A DNA stretch of 64,000 nucleotides from positions 682,001 to 746,000 of the forward strand of contig JACKQE010000001.1 in the NCBI GenBank assembly GCA_024233005.1, in the 5' to 3' direction. The number at the start of each line of letters is the position of its first letter. Position 1 is the first letter of the stretch. This document shows positions 35,697-45,403 of the stretch, piece by piece. This DNA comes from Akkermansiaceae bacterium. Lineage in GTDB: Bacteria; Verrucomicrobiota; Verrucomicrobiia; Verrucomicrobiales; DEV007. Below the pieces are notes generated by a model that was given only the letters and a program-made list of their open reading frames with translations, was not told where the DNA came from and did no database searches. A program made the translations under genes and the position numbers.

Positions 35697-36080
35697 TTAC
35701 TTTGCTTCGTCGATCATCTGGATGGTCTTTTCTTCGACCTCTTTCGCGATCTTGGCAAGGGCGGGATCCTGCGAGAGTGAGGCCAGCATTTCACCGGGTT
35801 TGATCATCCCGATACGGGTTTGGCCATTTTCCGTAAACACCGAGATGCGGCAAGGCAGCGCCATGTTCAGTCGCATGTCCGTTGCCAGAACCTTGGCTGC
35901 CTGGAGGGGATTGCAGACTTCAAAGACCCGGCACTGGGGTTTGAAATCGATCCCTTTGCTGCGGAGGGTGCTGCCGAGGTCGTGGATGTGAAGCACGCCG
36001 AACCCATTTCGTTTCACCGAGGCCTCCAGATCGGACGATGCTTGCTCAAAGGACTTGTCTGAATCAGCGAGATAATACAT
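35697..36080 (-). CDS. DUF302 domain protein
   Basis: The 127-residue cytosolic protein matches the DUF302 family (PF03625): an N-terminal DKSFEQASSDLEASVKRNGFGVLHIHDL pattern, then KGIDFKPQCRVFEVCNP, and the compact domain end LPCRISVFTENGQTRIGM. The function is unknown; some members bind heme or nucleotides. The ATG at 36080 is chosen because similarity begins there; the frame remains open upstream. It lies downstream of uvrA on the same strand and converges with the orphan gene at 35671. Confidence 0.82.
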   Translation of the reverse strand: MYYLADSDKSFEQASSDLEASVKRNGFGVLHIHDLGSTLRSKGIDFKPQCRVFEVCNPLQAAKVLATDMRLNMALPCRISVFTENGQTRIGMIKPGEMLASLSQDPALAKIAKEVEEKTIQMIDEAK

Positions 36081-36196
36081 GGCGGGGTGCGAGGTCAGGA
36101 GGTGGTCAAATCCGTTGGTTTCTCGGAAAGGATGAACGGTCTGGTTGAAGGCAGGGTCCGCGCGCCTTTCGGAAGTGTCAAGCTGCACGGCTGCGG

Positions 36197-39100
36197 TCAG
36201 CGCTTTCGTTCGAGGGGAGTCTTCTTCGGGGGGGCTTTTTTCTTCTTCACAGCAGCTCTGCCATTGGCCGCGGTCAATTTGTCCCGGAGGAATGGGGCTG
36301 TCCGGCTGTGGGGACACGCCGCGATCTCTTCCGGCGTGCCGCTCGCGACGAGGGTTCCGCCTTCCTCGCCCGCTTCTGGACCGATGTCGATCTGGTAGTC
36401 CGCCTCGGCGAGAATGTCCAGGTGGTGCTCAATGACGACGACAGTGTGACCTTCGTCGACGAGCCGGTGCAGGACGTCGATGAGGCGGCGCACGTCGGAG
36501 AGATGCAAGCCGATGGTGGGTTCCTCGATGAGGTAGAGATTGGACTTGGCGGCGCGTCCTTTCCGGATGCGCTCGTTGATGGCGCGGCCTTGCCCTCGGG
36601 TCAGTTCGGTGACGAGCTTGAGGCGCTGGGATTCCCCTCCGGAAAGCGTGGGACTGGGCTGTCCGATCTGCAGATAGCCGAGCCCGGTGTCGCGCAGGAG
36701 AGCGAGGGTGCGGTGAATGCGAGGGTGCCCTTCAAAAAAGTCCGCCGCTTCATCGATGGTCAGGCGCATGACCTCGCCGATGCTTTTTCCGCGGTAGGCG
36801 ACTTCGAGGGTCGCGGCATTGTAGCGGAGGCCATCGCATTCCTCGCAGGGAAGATGACTGGTCGGGAGGAAACTCATCTCGAGCTTAATTTGACCGTTGC
36901 CCTTGCAGGTCTCGCAGCGGCCGCCTTCCGTGTTGAAAGAAAAGCGCGAGGCGGTATAGCCCCGGGCTCGTGCTTCCGGCAATTGGGCAAACAGCGCCCG
37001 GATGTCATCGAAGACTTTGACGTAGGTCGCGGGGGTGGAGCGCGAGGTCTTTCCGATGGGGGATTGGTCGACTTCGTAAACCGCCTCGATCCTTCCGAGT
37101 CCGCTGATGGTTTTCCAGGCGTTGGGGACGGGATCGGAGGAGGATTTTTTGCGTCGGCTTAGGGCGCCGGTGACGGCCGGTTTGAGCACTCCTCGCATCA
37201 GGGTTGATTTGCCCGAGCCGGACACTCCGGAAATGCCGGTGAGACGGGCCACGGGAATGTGGATGGTGAGGTCTTTCAGGTTGTTGGCCCGGGCACCGGT
37301 GACGATGATCCAATCATCCGCGCTTTCCAATGCGGGCAGGGGGCGCCGTGTCCCGGTCATGGGATGGGTGATCTTTTCGTTCAGCGCCCGTGCCGTGGCG
37401 GATTCAGGATGCGCCATGATCTCCGCCCATGAGCCTTGGGCGCTGACTTGTCCACCGAAGCGTCCGGCTCCCGGACCGAGATCGATGATGTGGTCGGCGC
37501 GGCGCATGGTATCCTCGTCGTGCTCGACCACGAGCAGCGAATTTCCTTTGTCGCGCAGAGCCACCAGCGTGTCGAGCAACCGGGCATTGTCCCTCGGATG
37601 CAGGCCGATGGTGGGTTCGTCCAACACATAGAGCACCCCGCGGAGGTTCGATCCGAGTTGGGCCGCGAGACGGATGCGCTGGCTCTCCCCTCCTGACAGG
37701 GTGGTGGCGGAGCGGTCGAGTTGCAGATAGCCGAGGCCAACCTCTTCCAAGAAACGGAGCCGTTGCGAGATCTCGGGAAGGATGTCACGCGCGATGATGG
37801 CTTCGGTGCCGGTAAATTTAAATCCGTCGATGATGCCTCTGGCCTCGTGCACGGGCCGCGAGGCGATTTCGTGGATGCCGTTTCCATGGACCCGGACGTG
37901 TCGTGCCACTTCATTGAGTCGGGCCCCCTGGCAGGCCGGGCAGGTCACAGTCTCCAGAACACTTTCGCCATCGAGGGACTCTTCCTCCGCCGCAGCGCGG
38001 CGGCGTTCCTCCCGCAGCTCGGACTCGAGGACCGATTCCCCGTGTTCCACTTTGTTGTGGAAGGCTCCGCGCACCACAGTGCCGTAGCCACGACACTCCG
38101 GACAGCAGCCATGCGGTGAGTTGTAGGAGAAGAGACGCGGGTCCAGTTCCTCAAACGATCGCCCCGTGTCTGGATCACTCATGATGGTGCTGGCAGTGGC
38201 CAATTCACCATCTGAGCCCAGGTATTTGGCGGTCTGTTTGCCGATCGCGAGGGCTTTCTCCAGGATGTCCCGTGCCTCGGTGCCGCTGGTCTGCTTCGTC
38301 ACTTCCCCGACGACGACGTCAATGGTGTGCTCTTTGAAACGGGCCAGCTTGGTGAACCCTTCCACGGCTTGGAACTTCCCATCGACCAGGAGCCGGGAAA
38401 ACCCCTGGCGGCCGGCCCATTCTGCGACCTCGGTGTGGAAGCCCTTGCGCGCCTTGATGACGGGGGCCAGCACGGTGACGGTGCCGCGTTTGGCGGCAGC
38501 CTGGATGCGGGCGAGGATGGCGGTCACGCTTTGTTTGACAACCGGTTTGCCGGTGTCGGGGGAGTGCTGCACGCCGGTCTTGGCGAAAAGAAGACGCAGG
38601 AAGTGGTAAACCTCGGTGACGGTGGCGACGGTGGATTTTCCGCCGCCCCGCGAAATGCGCTGCTCGATCGCGACCGTTGGGGGGAGGCCCCCGATGCGAT
38701 CGATGTCAGGCCGTTCCATCTGTTCGACAAATTGCCTGGCATAGGTCGACATGCTGTCGAGGAAGCGGCGCTGCCCTTCGGCGAAGACGATGTCGAAAGC
38801 GAGGGTGGACTTGCCCGAGCCGCTGAGGCCGGTGATGACGACAAACTGGTCGCGGGGGATTTCGAGTGAAATGTCCTTCAGGTTGTGTTCCCGGGCTCCT
38901 TCCAGCACGATGCCACGGGCTCCGATGGCGGCGGATCTGCTTACTTTGAATGGAGTGGGCGTTTCGGCGGCGCGCAAGGCGCGTTTCCGCGGTGGGTCGA
39001 GCGCCTCCGCGAGAAAGCGGCCGGTGTGGGACGCCGCGACTGCGGCGACCTGCTCCGGGGTGCCCGCGGCGACGACCTCACCGCCATGGGTGCCGGCTTC

Positions 39101-41908
39101 GGGTCCGAGATCGATCACCCAGTCGGCGCATTTGATGACCTCGGTGTTGTGCTCGATGACCAGCACGGAATGTCCGGTGCGGACAAGGCGGTCGAACATC
39201 TTGAGCAGCATCGCGACATCATCGAAGTGCAGCCCCGTCGTCGGTTCGTCGAAAATGAGGAGCGGTCCCTTCCCCTTCCGGTTGGCGGCCGGTTCGGTAT
39301 CACCGGCATGTCGCTGTTCGACGAGCCGCCCGACCAGTTTGAGTCGCTGGCTTTCGCCGCCGGAGAGGGTGTTGAGCGGCTGGCCAAGCCTCAGGTAACC
39401 GAGGCCGACTTCGGCAAGTTCCCTCAGCCCAGCGACTGCCTGGCCTGCCTGGGCTCCTCCGATGGCGAAGAAGAACTCCAGGGCTTCGCTGACCGTCATG
39501 GAGAGCACTTCATGAATGGTTTTTCCCCGGAGTTGGATCTCCAATGCTTCCTTGGTATAGCGGGTGCCTTCGCATTCGGGGCAGGTGACGTAGATGTCGC
39601 TGAGGAACTGCATCTCCACTTTCTCCAGTCCATTGCCCGAGCAGCGGGCACAACGGCCGGGGCCGGAGTTGAACGAGAAATAGCCCGGCTTGAGATCGCG
39701 CGCCAGTCCCTCCGGGGTGCGGGTGAAGAGCACCCGGATCGGCTCGAAGATGCCGATATAGACCGCCGGGGTGGAACGCGGGGTCCGGGATAGTGGCGAT
39801 TGGTCAACCATCACCACTTCCGTGATGGCCCCGGCTCCTTCGATCTCCCGGCAGCGTCCCGGTTCATTCTCCGAGCTGCCGCCGAAGCGCCGCAGGAGGT
39901 TTTCATAGAGCACCGAGTGCACCAGGGTGGATTTGCCCGAGCCCGAAACTCCACTGACACAGCAAAATATTCCGAGTGGCACCCGGACATCGATTTTTTT
40001 GAGGTTGTGCTGCGCGGCGCGCCGGATCGTCAACCATCCGGCGGCTGGGCGGCGTGTCTGAGGGACGGGAATGATGCGGTCTCCCCTGAGGTAAGCCGCG
40101 GTCAGTGACCGCGGGGTTGTCCCTGACTTGTCCAAGAGCTGTGCCGGCGGGCCGGCGAAAACCAGTTCCCCTCCGCCTTCACCGCGGCCGGGGCCGATGT
40201 CCACCAGATGGTCGGCGGCCCGGATGACCGACTCCTCATGCTCCACCACCACCAGCGTGTTGCCATGGTCCCGCAGGCGTTCCATGATCCCGATGAGCCT
40301 CCCGGTGTCCCGGGGGTGCAGGCCGACGGTTGGCTCGTCGAGGACGAAGAGCGTGTTGGTCAGACTCGAGCCGAGGCAGGTCGTCAGGCTGACCCTCTCG
40401 GTTTCCCCGCCGGAGAGGGTGCGGGTGGGGCGATCGAGGTCCAGATAGCCGAGGCCGACCTGTTCCAGGTAATGCAGACGGCCCAGAATCTCCCCGTGCA
40501 ACATGGCCACGGTGTCATCTCCGCGGGGCAGGGTGAGGCTGGCGATGAAGGGAGCCAGCCTTTCGACCGGGAGTTGCCACAGTTCCGGCAGCGTTTTCCC
40601 TCCGACCCGGTAGGCCAACGCCTCGGGCTGGAGACGTCCGCCATTGCAGGCCGCACAGGTGGTGTAACTGCGGAACCGGCTCAGGAACACCCGCACATGC
40701 ATTTTGTAGGTGCGGGTTTCCATCCAATCGAAAAATCCTTTGACCCCGTACCAGCCATCATTTTCCCAGGCCTTGTCGGTGTCGCCCGGGTGGTCTCCAT
40801 AGAGGACCCAGCGCTGCTCCTCCTCCGGCAGATCGTCGAAGGGCACCTTCACATCGACCATCCGGATCCGGGCATGCTTCAACAGATCCCGCTGGCACTG
40901 CATGTTGGTGTCGCCCTGAAACGCCTTGACCACTCCCTGGGCAATGCTGAGCGACTTGTCAGGCAGAGCCCGGTCGAGATCCAGCCCGATGACTCGGCCG
41001 AATCCCCGACAGACGGGGCAGGCTCCCAACGGGTGGTTGAAACTGAAGAGACCCGGGGTGGGAGGCCGCAGGTCGGTTCCGGTGGCCGCCGAGCGCCAGC
41101 CCCGGGCAAAGGCTTGACGTTCGCCGCTGTCCGGTTCGATGAGGGTCACTTCGTCATGGCCGAGGGTGAGGGCCCGTTCCACGGCTTCGAGGAAACGGCT
41201 TTTCCGGGCCGGGGAGACCCGGTCCTGGATGACATCGACCCGGGCCGGGAAGGTGCCTCGCGGGTAGGCGTTCGCCTCATCGGTGCGGAATGCCTGGCCA
41301 TAGATCCAGGTTCTCAAGTAGCCCTCCCCGCGCAGGAAGTCGAAAAACTCCGCCGGTTTGGCTCCGGCCGGGACGGGAAGGCCGAAGGTGATGAGAAGCG
41401 CACGGTCCCCCCAGCGGGCATGGGCTTTGCGCTGGACCGACTCCGCGGTGTCCGGTTCGATGATCTCGCCGGTCTTGGGATCGAAGCCCTGGCAAAGCCG
41501 GGGGAACAATAGTTTCAGATAGTCATTGATCTCTGTGATCGTGCCCACTGTGGAGCGGGTGGTCTTGACCGCATTGTTCTGCTCGATCGCAATCGCCGGC
41601 GGAATACCCCGGATCGATTCCACCTGGGGCTTGTCCATCCGATCGAAGAACTGCCGCACATAGGGTGAGAAGGTCTCCACATAACGGCGTTGGCCCTCGG
41701 CATACAGCGTCTGGAAGGCGAGGCTGGATTTCCCGGAACCACTCGGGCCGGTAATGACATTGAGCTGACCCAGCGGCAGATCGAGGTCGATGCCTTTGAG
41801 ATTGTTCTGCGTGGCCCCGCGCACTTCGATCATCGGCGGCACCACATGGTGCGGCGGTGCCGCAGAAGCGGGAGTCGGGCGGCTGGAGGAAGCTTTCTTG
41901 CGGGCCAT
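36197..41908 (-). CDS. uvrA: Tandem (double-length) excinuclease UvrA with four ABC ATPase sites
   Basis: The 1903-residue protein is two complete UvrA units end to end (about 1-975 and 976-1903); ordinary UvrA has about 940. Each unit has two ABC modules. Walker A: 54-62, 653-661, 1027-1035, 1561-1569. Signature LSGGE near 498, 848, 1404 and 1755. Walker B near 523, 886, 1429 and 1794. Zinc cysteines are in pairs: 297/300, 418/421, 753/756, 776/779, 1269/1272, 1323/1326, 1665/1668 and 1688/1691. In the last module the Walker B aspartate is Glu1795 (IEEPTIGLH). It should recognise bulky DNA damage for UvrBC, or replace a UvrA dimer by one chain. The ATG at 41908 begins the homology; a basic Lys/Pro tail ends it. 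Confidence 0.95.
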   Translation of the reverse strand: MARKKASSSRPTPASAAPPHHVVPPMIEVRGATQNNLKGIDLDLPLGQLNVITGPSGSGKSSLAFQTLYAEGQRRYVETFSPYVRQFFDRMDKPQVESIRGIPPAIAIEQNNAVKTTRSTVGTITEINDYLKLLFPRLCQGFDPKTGEIIEPDTAESVQRKAHARWGDRALLITFGLPVPAGAKPAEFFDFLRGEGYLRTWIYGQAFRTDEANAYPRGTFPARVDVIQDRVSPARKSRFLEAVERALTLGHDEVTLIEPDSGERQAFARGWRSAATGTDLRPPTPGLFSFNHPLGACPVCRGFGRVIGLDLDRALPDKSLSIAQGVVKAFQGDTNMQCQRDLLKHARIRMVDVKVPFDDLPEEEQRWVLYGDHPGDTDKAWENDGWYGVKGFFDWMETRTYKMHVRVFLSRFRSYTTCAACNGGRLQPEALAYRVGGKTLPELWQLPVERLAPFIASLTLPRGDDTVAMLHGEILGRLHYLEQVGLGYLDLDRPTRTLSGGETERVSLTTCLGSSLTNTLFVLDEPTVGLHPRDTGRLIGIMERLRDHGNTLVVVEHEESVIRAADHLVDIGPGRGEGGGELVFAGPPAQLLDKSGTTPRSLTAAYLRGDRIIPVPQTRRPAAGWLTIRRAAQHNLKKIDVRVPLGIFCCVSGVSGSGKSTLVHSVLYENLLRRFGGSSENEPGRCREIEGAGAITEVVMVDQSPLSRTPRSTPAVYIGIFEPIRVLFTRTPEGLARDLKPGYFSFNSGPGRCARCSGNGLEKVEMQFLSDIYVTCPECEGTRYTKEALEIQLRGKTIHEVLSMTVSEALEFFFAIGGAQAGQAVAGLRELAEVGLGYLRLGQPLNTLSGGESQRLKLVGRLVEQRHAGDTEPAANRKGKGPLLIFDEPTTGLHFDDVAMLLKMFDRLVRTGHSVLVIEHNTEVIKCADWVIDLGPEAGTHGGEVVAAGTPEQVAAVAASHTGRFLAEALDPPRKRALRAAETPTPFKVSRSAAIGARGIVLEGAREHNLKDISLEIPRDQFVVITGLSGSGKSTLAFDIVFAEGQRRFLDSMSTYARQFVEQMERPDIDRIGGLPPTVAIEQRISRGGGKSTVATVTEVYHFLRLLFAKTGVQHSPDTGKPVVKQSVTAILARIQAAAKRGTVTVLAPVIKARKGFHTEVAEWAGRQGFSRLLVDGKFQAVEGFTKLARFKEHTIDVVVGEVTKQTSGTEARDILEKALAIGKQTAKYLGSDGELATASTIMSDPDTGRSFEELDPRLFSYNSPHGCCPECRGYGTVVRGAFHNKVEHGESVLESELREERRRAAAEEESLDGESVLETVTCPACQGARLNEVARHVRVHGNGIHEIASRPVHEARGIIDGFKFTGTEAIIARDILPEISQRLRFLEEVGLGYLQLDRSATTLSGGESQRIRLAAQLGSNLRGVLYVLDEPTIGLHPRDNARLLDTLVALRDKGNSLLVVEHDEDTMRRADHIIDLGPGAGRFGGQVSAQGSWAEIMAHPESATARALNEKITHPMTGTRRPLPALESADDWIIVTGARANNLKDLTIHIPVARLTGISGVSGSGKSTLMRGVLKPAVTGALSRRKKSSSDPVPNAWKTISGLGRIEAVYEVDQSPIGKTSRSTPATYVKVFDDIRALFAQLPEARARGYTASRFSFNTEGGRCETCKGNGQIKLEMSFLPTSHLPCEECDGLRYNAATLEVAYRGKSIGEVMRLTIDEAADFFEGHPRIHRTLALLRDTGLGYLQIGQPSPTLSGGESQRLKLVTELTRGQGRAINERIRKGRAAKSNLYLIEEPTIGLHLSDVRRLIDVLHRLVDEGHTVVVIEHHLDILAEADYQIDIGPEAGEEGGTLVASGTPEEIAACPHSRTAPFLRDKLTAANGRAAVKKKKAPPKKTPLERKR

Positions 41909-42111
41909 GGTGCAGGATATCCGTCGTCGGCGGGGCATGCACCTTACCCGAACCGGCACCTTTTGCGTGGAATTCTTGGCAGGAAAAGTCATCCCGGGGG
42001 GGGCGAGGTGCGCATGGACCGCATCCGCCGGGGCTGCATGTCGCGGGGGCAAGGCCCTGCGGAACCCTGAACGCGGTTGACAAGCCTCGACCTTCGGGGA
42101 AAGCATGGGTC

Positions 42112-42549
42112 ATGGCCACTGCTCCCGATCCCTCCACCGTTCCTTGCAGCCCCCTCGACGAGGTCTGTGGTTTGGCGTATTTCCCCCGTCTCACAGGCAA
42201 GATCCGTCTCCAAGACGCCGGTCGGCTATGGGAGGAACTCCATGCAAACCTTGGACGCGGACTGGACGCCTGGTGCGTCGATTTTCTCCACGTCTCCTAT
42301 GAGGACCTCCGGGCCCGGGTTCTTGAAGGCGGTAGCGATGAGGAAATTTTTGAATGGTGCACCACCAAAGGGCGTGCTCTCAATGATTCGGATCTCCTGG
42401 TCTGGCGGCATTTCACCGCGAAATTCGGGTGGAACGACAAGGCCACCGACATTTTGACAAAACGCAAGGCGGAGAACGGTCTCTCCGATCGCGATGACAT
42501 CCAGACCATGGCGCACTACATCGACATCGATGAAGGTCGCAAGGTCTGA
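42112..42549 (+). CDS. DUF5069 domain protein
   Basis: The 145-residue protein matches DUF5069 (PF16798), seen mostly in Verrucomicrobia and relatives. Typical features are LAYFPRLTGKIRL (about 22-34), GLDAWCVDFLHVSYEDLR (about 49-66), and ILEGGSDEEIFEWC-like VLEGGSDEEIFEWC. The function is unknown. The ATG at 42112 fits; the open frame extends upstream through the gap without similarity. It is divergent from uvrA and converges with trxB. Confidence 0.85.
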   Translation: MATAPDPSTVPCSPLDEVCGLAYFPRLTGKIRLQDAGRLWEELHANLGRGLDAWCVDFLHVSYEDLRARVLEGGSDEEIFEWCTTKGRALNDSDLLVWRHFTAKFGWNDKATDILTKRKAENGLSDRDDIQTMAHYIDIDEGRKV

Positions 42550-42575
42550 GATGGTACGATCCGCCAGTGGGCGGA

Positions 42576-43502
42576 TCACTCCTGCGCCGCGAGATACCTT
42601 TCTGCTTCGAGCGCGGCGGCACACCCCTGCCCGGCCGCGGTAATGGCCTGGCGATAGACATGGTCGGCGACGTCGCCGGCGGCGAAGAGTCCGGGCACAC
42701 CGGTTTCGGTGCCTTTGCTCTGAATGATGTAACCCTGCTCGTCAAGGCTCACCCCGGTGCCTCTGAGGAACGACGTGTTGGGGACGTGGCCGATCGCCAC
42801 GAAGACGCATTTCAACTCCAGTTCGCTGCGGGCTTCGGTTTTCAGGTTGACCAGTTTGACTCCCCGGACCTCCCCGTTGTCATCGAGCAGGTACTCCTCG
42901 ATGGCGGAATCCCAGATCGGTTCGATCTTGTCGTTCGCGAGGGCACGGTCGGCCATAATCTTCGAAGCGCGAAGGGTGTCCCGGCGGTGGATCAGGTAGA
43001 CCTTGCTCGCGAAGCGGGTCAGGAAAGTCGCTTCCTCGCACGCGGAGTCCCCGCCGCCGACCACGCAGACCGGCACATTGCGATAAAAGGCCCCGTCGCA
43101 GGTGGCGCAACTGGTCAATCCGCGGCCGACTAGTTTCTCTTCTCCGGGCAGGCCAAGGTAGCGGGCGCTGGCCCCGGTCGCAATGATGACGGTGTGGCTT
43201 TGAAGGGTCTTGCCATCCAGATCGAGTGTGAAAATCCCATCCTCCCCGCGGGTCACCCCCGTGACCTGGGCATACTCGACCCGGGCGCCGAAACGCTCGG
43301 CCTGCTGCTGCATTTTCATCATCAGGTCGGGTCCCATGATGCCTTCGGGAAAACCGGGAAAATTCTCCACCTCGGTTGTCGTGGTCAGCTGACCCCCGAT
43401 CTGGGTTCCGGAAATGACGAGAGGTTGCAGGTTGGAACGGGCGGTGTAAATGGCGGCGGTCCAACCGGCGCAGCCGGTTCCGATGATGATGACATTTTCC
43501 AT
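42576..43502 (-). CDS. trxB: Thioredoxin-disulfide reductase
   Basis: The 308-residue FAD enzyme passes electrons from NADPH to thioredoxin. The FAD loop is IIIGTGCAGWTAA (about 5-17), where the usual GPAG reads GCAG. The redox disulfide is Cys132/Cys135 in SCATCDGAFY. The NADPH loop is VVGGGDSACEEA (about 145-156). The C-terminal ATAAGEG-like region reads AAGDVAD. It follows argS on the same strand with a 63-base gap and may share its transcript. Confidence 0.95.
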   Translation of the reverse strand: MENVIIIGTGCAGWTAAIYTARSNLQPLVISGTQIGGQLTTTTEVENFPGFPEGIMGPDLMMKMQQQAERFGARVEYAQVTGVTRGEDGIFTLDLDGKTLQSHTVIIATGASARYLGLPGEEKLVGRGLTSCATCDGAFYRNVPVCVVGGGDSACEEATFLTRFASKVYLIHRRDTLRASKIMADRALANDKIEPIWDSAIEEYLLDDNGEVRGVKLVNLKTEARSELELKCVFVAIGHVPNTSFLRGTGVSLDEQGYIIQSKGTETGVPGLFAAGDVADHVYRQAITAAGQGCAAALEAERYLAAQE

Positions 43503-43565
43503 GGTATGCTGACGGGGATGGGTGGGGGTTGCGGGTAAAAAACGGACGACAGGACCGGGGGCGCC

Positions 43566-45335
43566 TTACATGCGCTCGACGGGTTGGATTCCCAGCAGAC
43601 CCAGGCCGTGACGGAGCACCCGCCCCGTCAGTTCGCAGAGCGCGAGGCGGCTCTCCCGGATCGCTCCCTCGGAGCGCAGGACAGGGCATTCCTCGAAGAA
43701 TGCATGGTAGGCGCTGGCCAACTCAAAGAGGTAGGAGCAGAGGAGGTTCGGCCGGAACCCGGTGAGGATGCCGGGCACGGTCTCACCGTATTGCAGCAAT
43801 TTCAGCGCGAGAGCCCTCTCTGTGGGCTCCGTGAGGACGAGTTCTTCGCAACGTTGAAAATCCGTGCCGAGCCGACGGAAGATGGACCGGGTCCGCACAT
43901 AGGCGTTGATGAGATAGGGCGCGGTGTTGCCCTTCAGGCTGAGCATGGTGTCCCAGTCAAAGACATAGTCGGTCATCCGGTGCTGGCTCAGTTCGGCATA
44001 TTTCACCGACCCAATACCGATGGCCCGGGCGATGTCCGTTTTCTCGTCGTCGCCGAGTTCGGGATTTTTCTCTTCGATGACCTTGAGGGCGCGCTCCCGC
44101 GCTTCGCTGAGGACGTCGGCGAGTTGCACCGTCTCTCCGGAGCGTGTCCGGAGCATTTTCCGGTCCTTGCCGAGGATGCTGCCGAAGGAGATGAATTCGA
44201 GCTCCGCCGTGATGCCCCGACGGCGGCAAACGGCGAAGAGTTGGTCGAAATGCGACTGCTGGGGAGCCCCCACGACATACCAGAGGGCGTCCGCCTGGAA
44301 TTCACGGAGCCGGTGGTCCACCGTTGCCAGGTCGGTAGTGGCATAGAGGAATCCGCCGTCGGATTTGCGGATCAGGAAAGGATTGGCCTGCCAGGCGTCA
44401 TCGCGGAAGATCAGGAAAGGATCGCTTTTGGGGTCCCCACGGCCGTCGGAAAAAATGCAGATTGCCCCGTCGGACGCGGTGGCGATGCCTTCTGCGAGGA
44501 GACGGTCGACCAGCGGGGCCAGAGCCCCGTTGTAGGCACTTTCTCCGAGCCAGTGGTCGAAGGTGATGTCTAGTTGCTCGTAGATCCTTTCGAGACCCCC
44601 GCGGGAAAGGCTGACGCATTGCCGCCAGATCTCCAGGTTCTCCGGGTCGCCTTGCTGCAGCTTCACCAGTTCCGCTTTGCAGATGTCCCTCAGGCGGTCG
44701 TCCGATTTCTGCCGCTCATTGACCACCCGGTAGAGGCGGAGGAGTTCCCCCACCGGATCAGCGGCCAGCGCCGCGTCGTCCCGGAGGTTTTTCCAAGCCC
44801 AGAGGACCATGCCAAACTGGGTGCCCCAGTCGCCAATGTGGTTGTCCGTCACCACGGTGTGCCCCAGAAACCGGGCGGTCCGGGTCAGGCAGTCTCCGAG
44901 GATCGTGCTTCGGATGTGCCCGACGTGCATCGGCTTGGCGATGTTGGGCGCGGAGAAATCAATGACAATGGTTTTCGGGTGCTCCGTCCGGGGCACCCCC
45001 AGCCGGTCATCTCCGAGCAGGGCGGCGGTGCGTTCGGCGAGCGCGGTGGCGGAAAGGCGGAAGTTGATGAATCCGGGTCCGGCAACGGTGGGCGGATCAC
45101 AGAGATCCCCGGCATCGAAGGCTTCAGAAACGCGGGCGGCCACGTCGCGGGGGGATTGGCGCAGACTTTTGGAGAGCTGAAGCGCGGCATTCGACTGGTA
45201 ATCGCCAAACTGGGGATTGGTTGCCGGGACCACGTCCACGGTGAAGCCTTCCGGAAGGGATGCTTCATCGCACACGGCTTTCACAGCGACCTGGAGCCGC
45301 TGGCTGATGAGGTTGGGAAAGGAATCCGTGGACAT
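43566..45335 (-). CDS. argS: Arginine--tRNA ligase
   Basis: The 589-residue class I synthetase has an N-terminal tRNA-D-loop-binding domain (about 1-95), the HIGH-type motif HVGH (137-140, APNIAKPMHVGHIRS), and a C-terminal anticodon-binding domain of the DALR type (about 465-589). The KMSKS loop is degenerate (GKDRKMLRTR), as usual for ArgRS. The ATG at 45335 gives the normal length; 24 upstream codons of open frame have no similarity. It follows the FGE-like gene after 68 bases. Confidence 0.96.
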   Translation of the reverse strand: MSTDSFPNLISQRLQVAVKAVCDEASLPEGFTVDVVPATNPQFGDYQSNAALQLSKSLRQSPRDVAARVSEAFDAGDLCDPPTVAGPGFINFRLSATALAERTAALLGDDRLGVPRTEHPKTIVIDFSAPNIAKPMHVGHIRSTILGDCLTRTARFLGHTVVTDNHIGDWGTQFGMVLWAWKNLRDDAALAADPVGELLRLYRVVNERQKSDDRLRDICKAELVKLQQGDPENLEIWRQCVSLSRGGLERIYEQLDITFDHWLGESAYNGALAPLVDRLLAEGIATASDGAICIFSDGRGDPKSDPFLIFRDDAWQANPFLIRKSDGGFLYATTDLATVDHRLREFQADALWYVVGAPQQSHFDQLFAVCRRRGITAELEFISFGSILGKDRKMLRTRSGETVQLADVLSEARERALKVIEEKNPELGDDEKTDIARAIGIGSVKYAELSQHRMTDYVFDWDTMLSLKGNTAPYLINAYVRTRSIFRRLGTDFQRCEELVLTEPTERALALKLLQYGETVPGILTGFRPNLLCSYLFELASAYHAFFEECPVLRSEGAIRESRLALCELTGRVLRHGLGLLGIQPVERM

Positions 45336-45403
45336 GGAGTGTAGGGGAGCCCGCAAAATGCCGCACTTCGCCACCCGTGCAAGGGGTTTGCACCCTCCAG
45401 TCT

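Noticed and set aside
40208..41512. 434-codon plus-strand frame inside uvrA.
   Set aside because: Antisense to highly conserved UvrA motifs; no independent evidence.
41909..42111. LexA (SOS) box upstream of uvrA.
   Set aside because: No palindromic SOS-box pattern is visible in the divergent gap, although uvrA is SOS-controlled in many bacteria.
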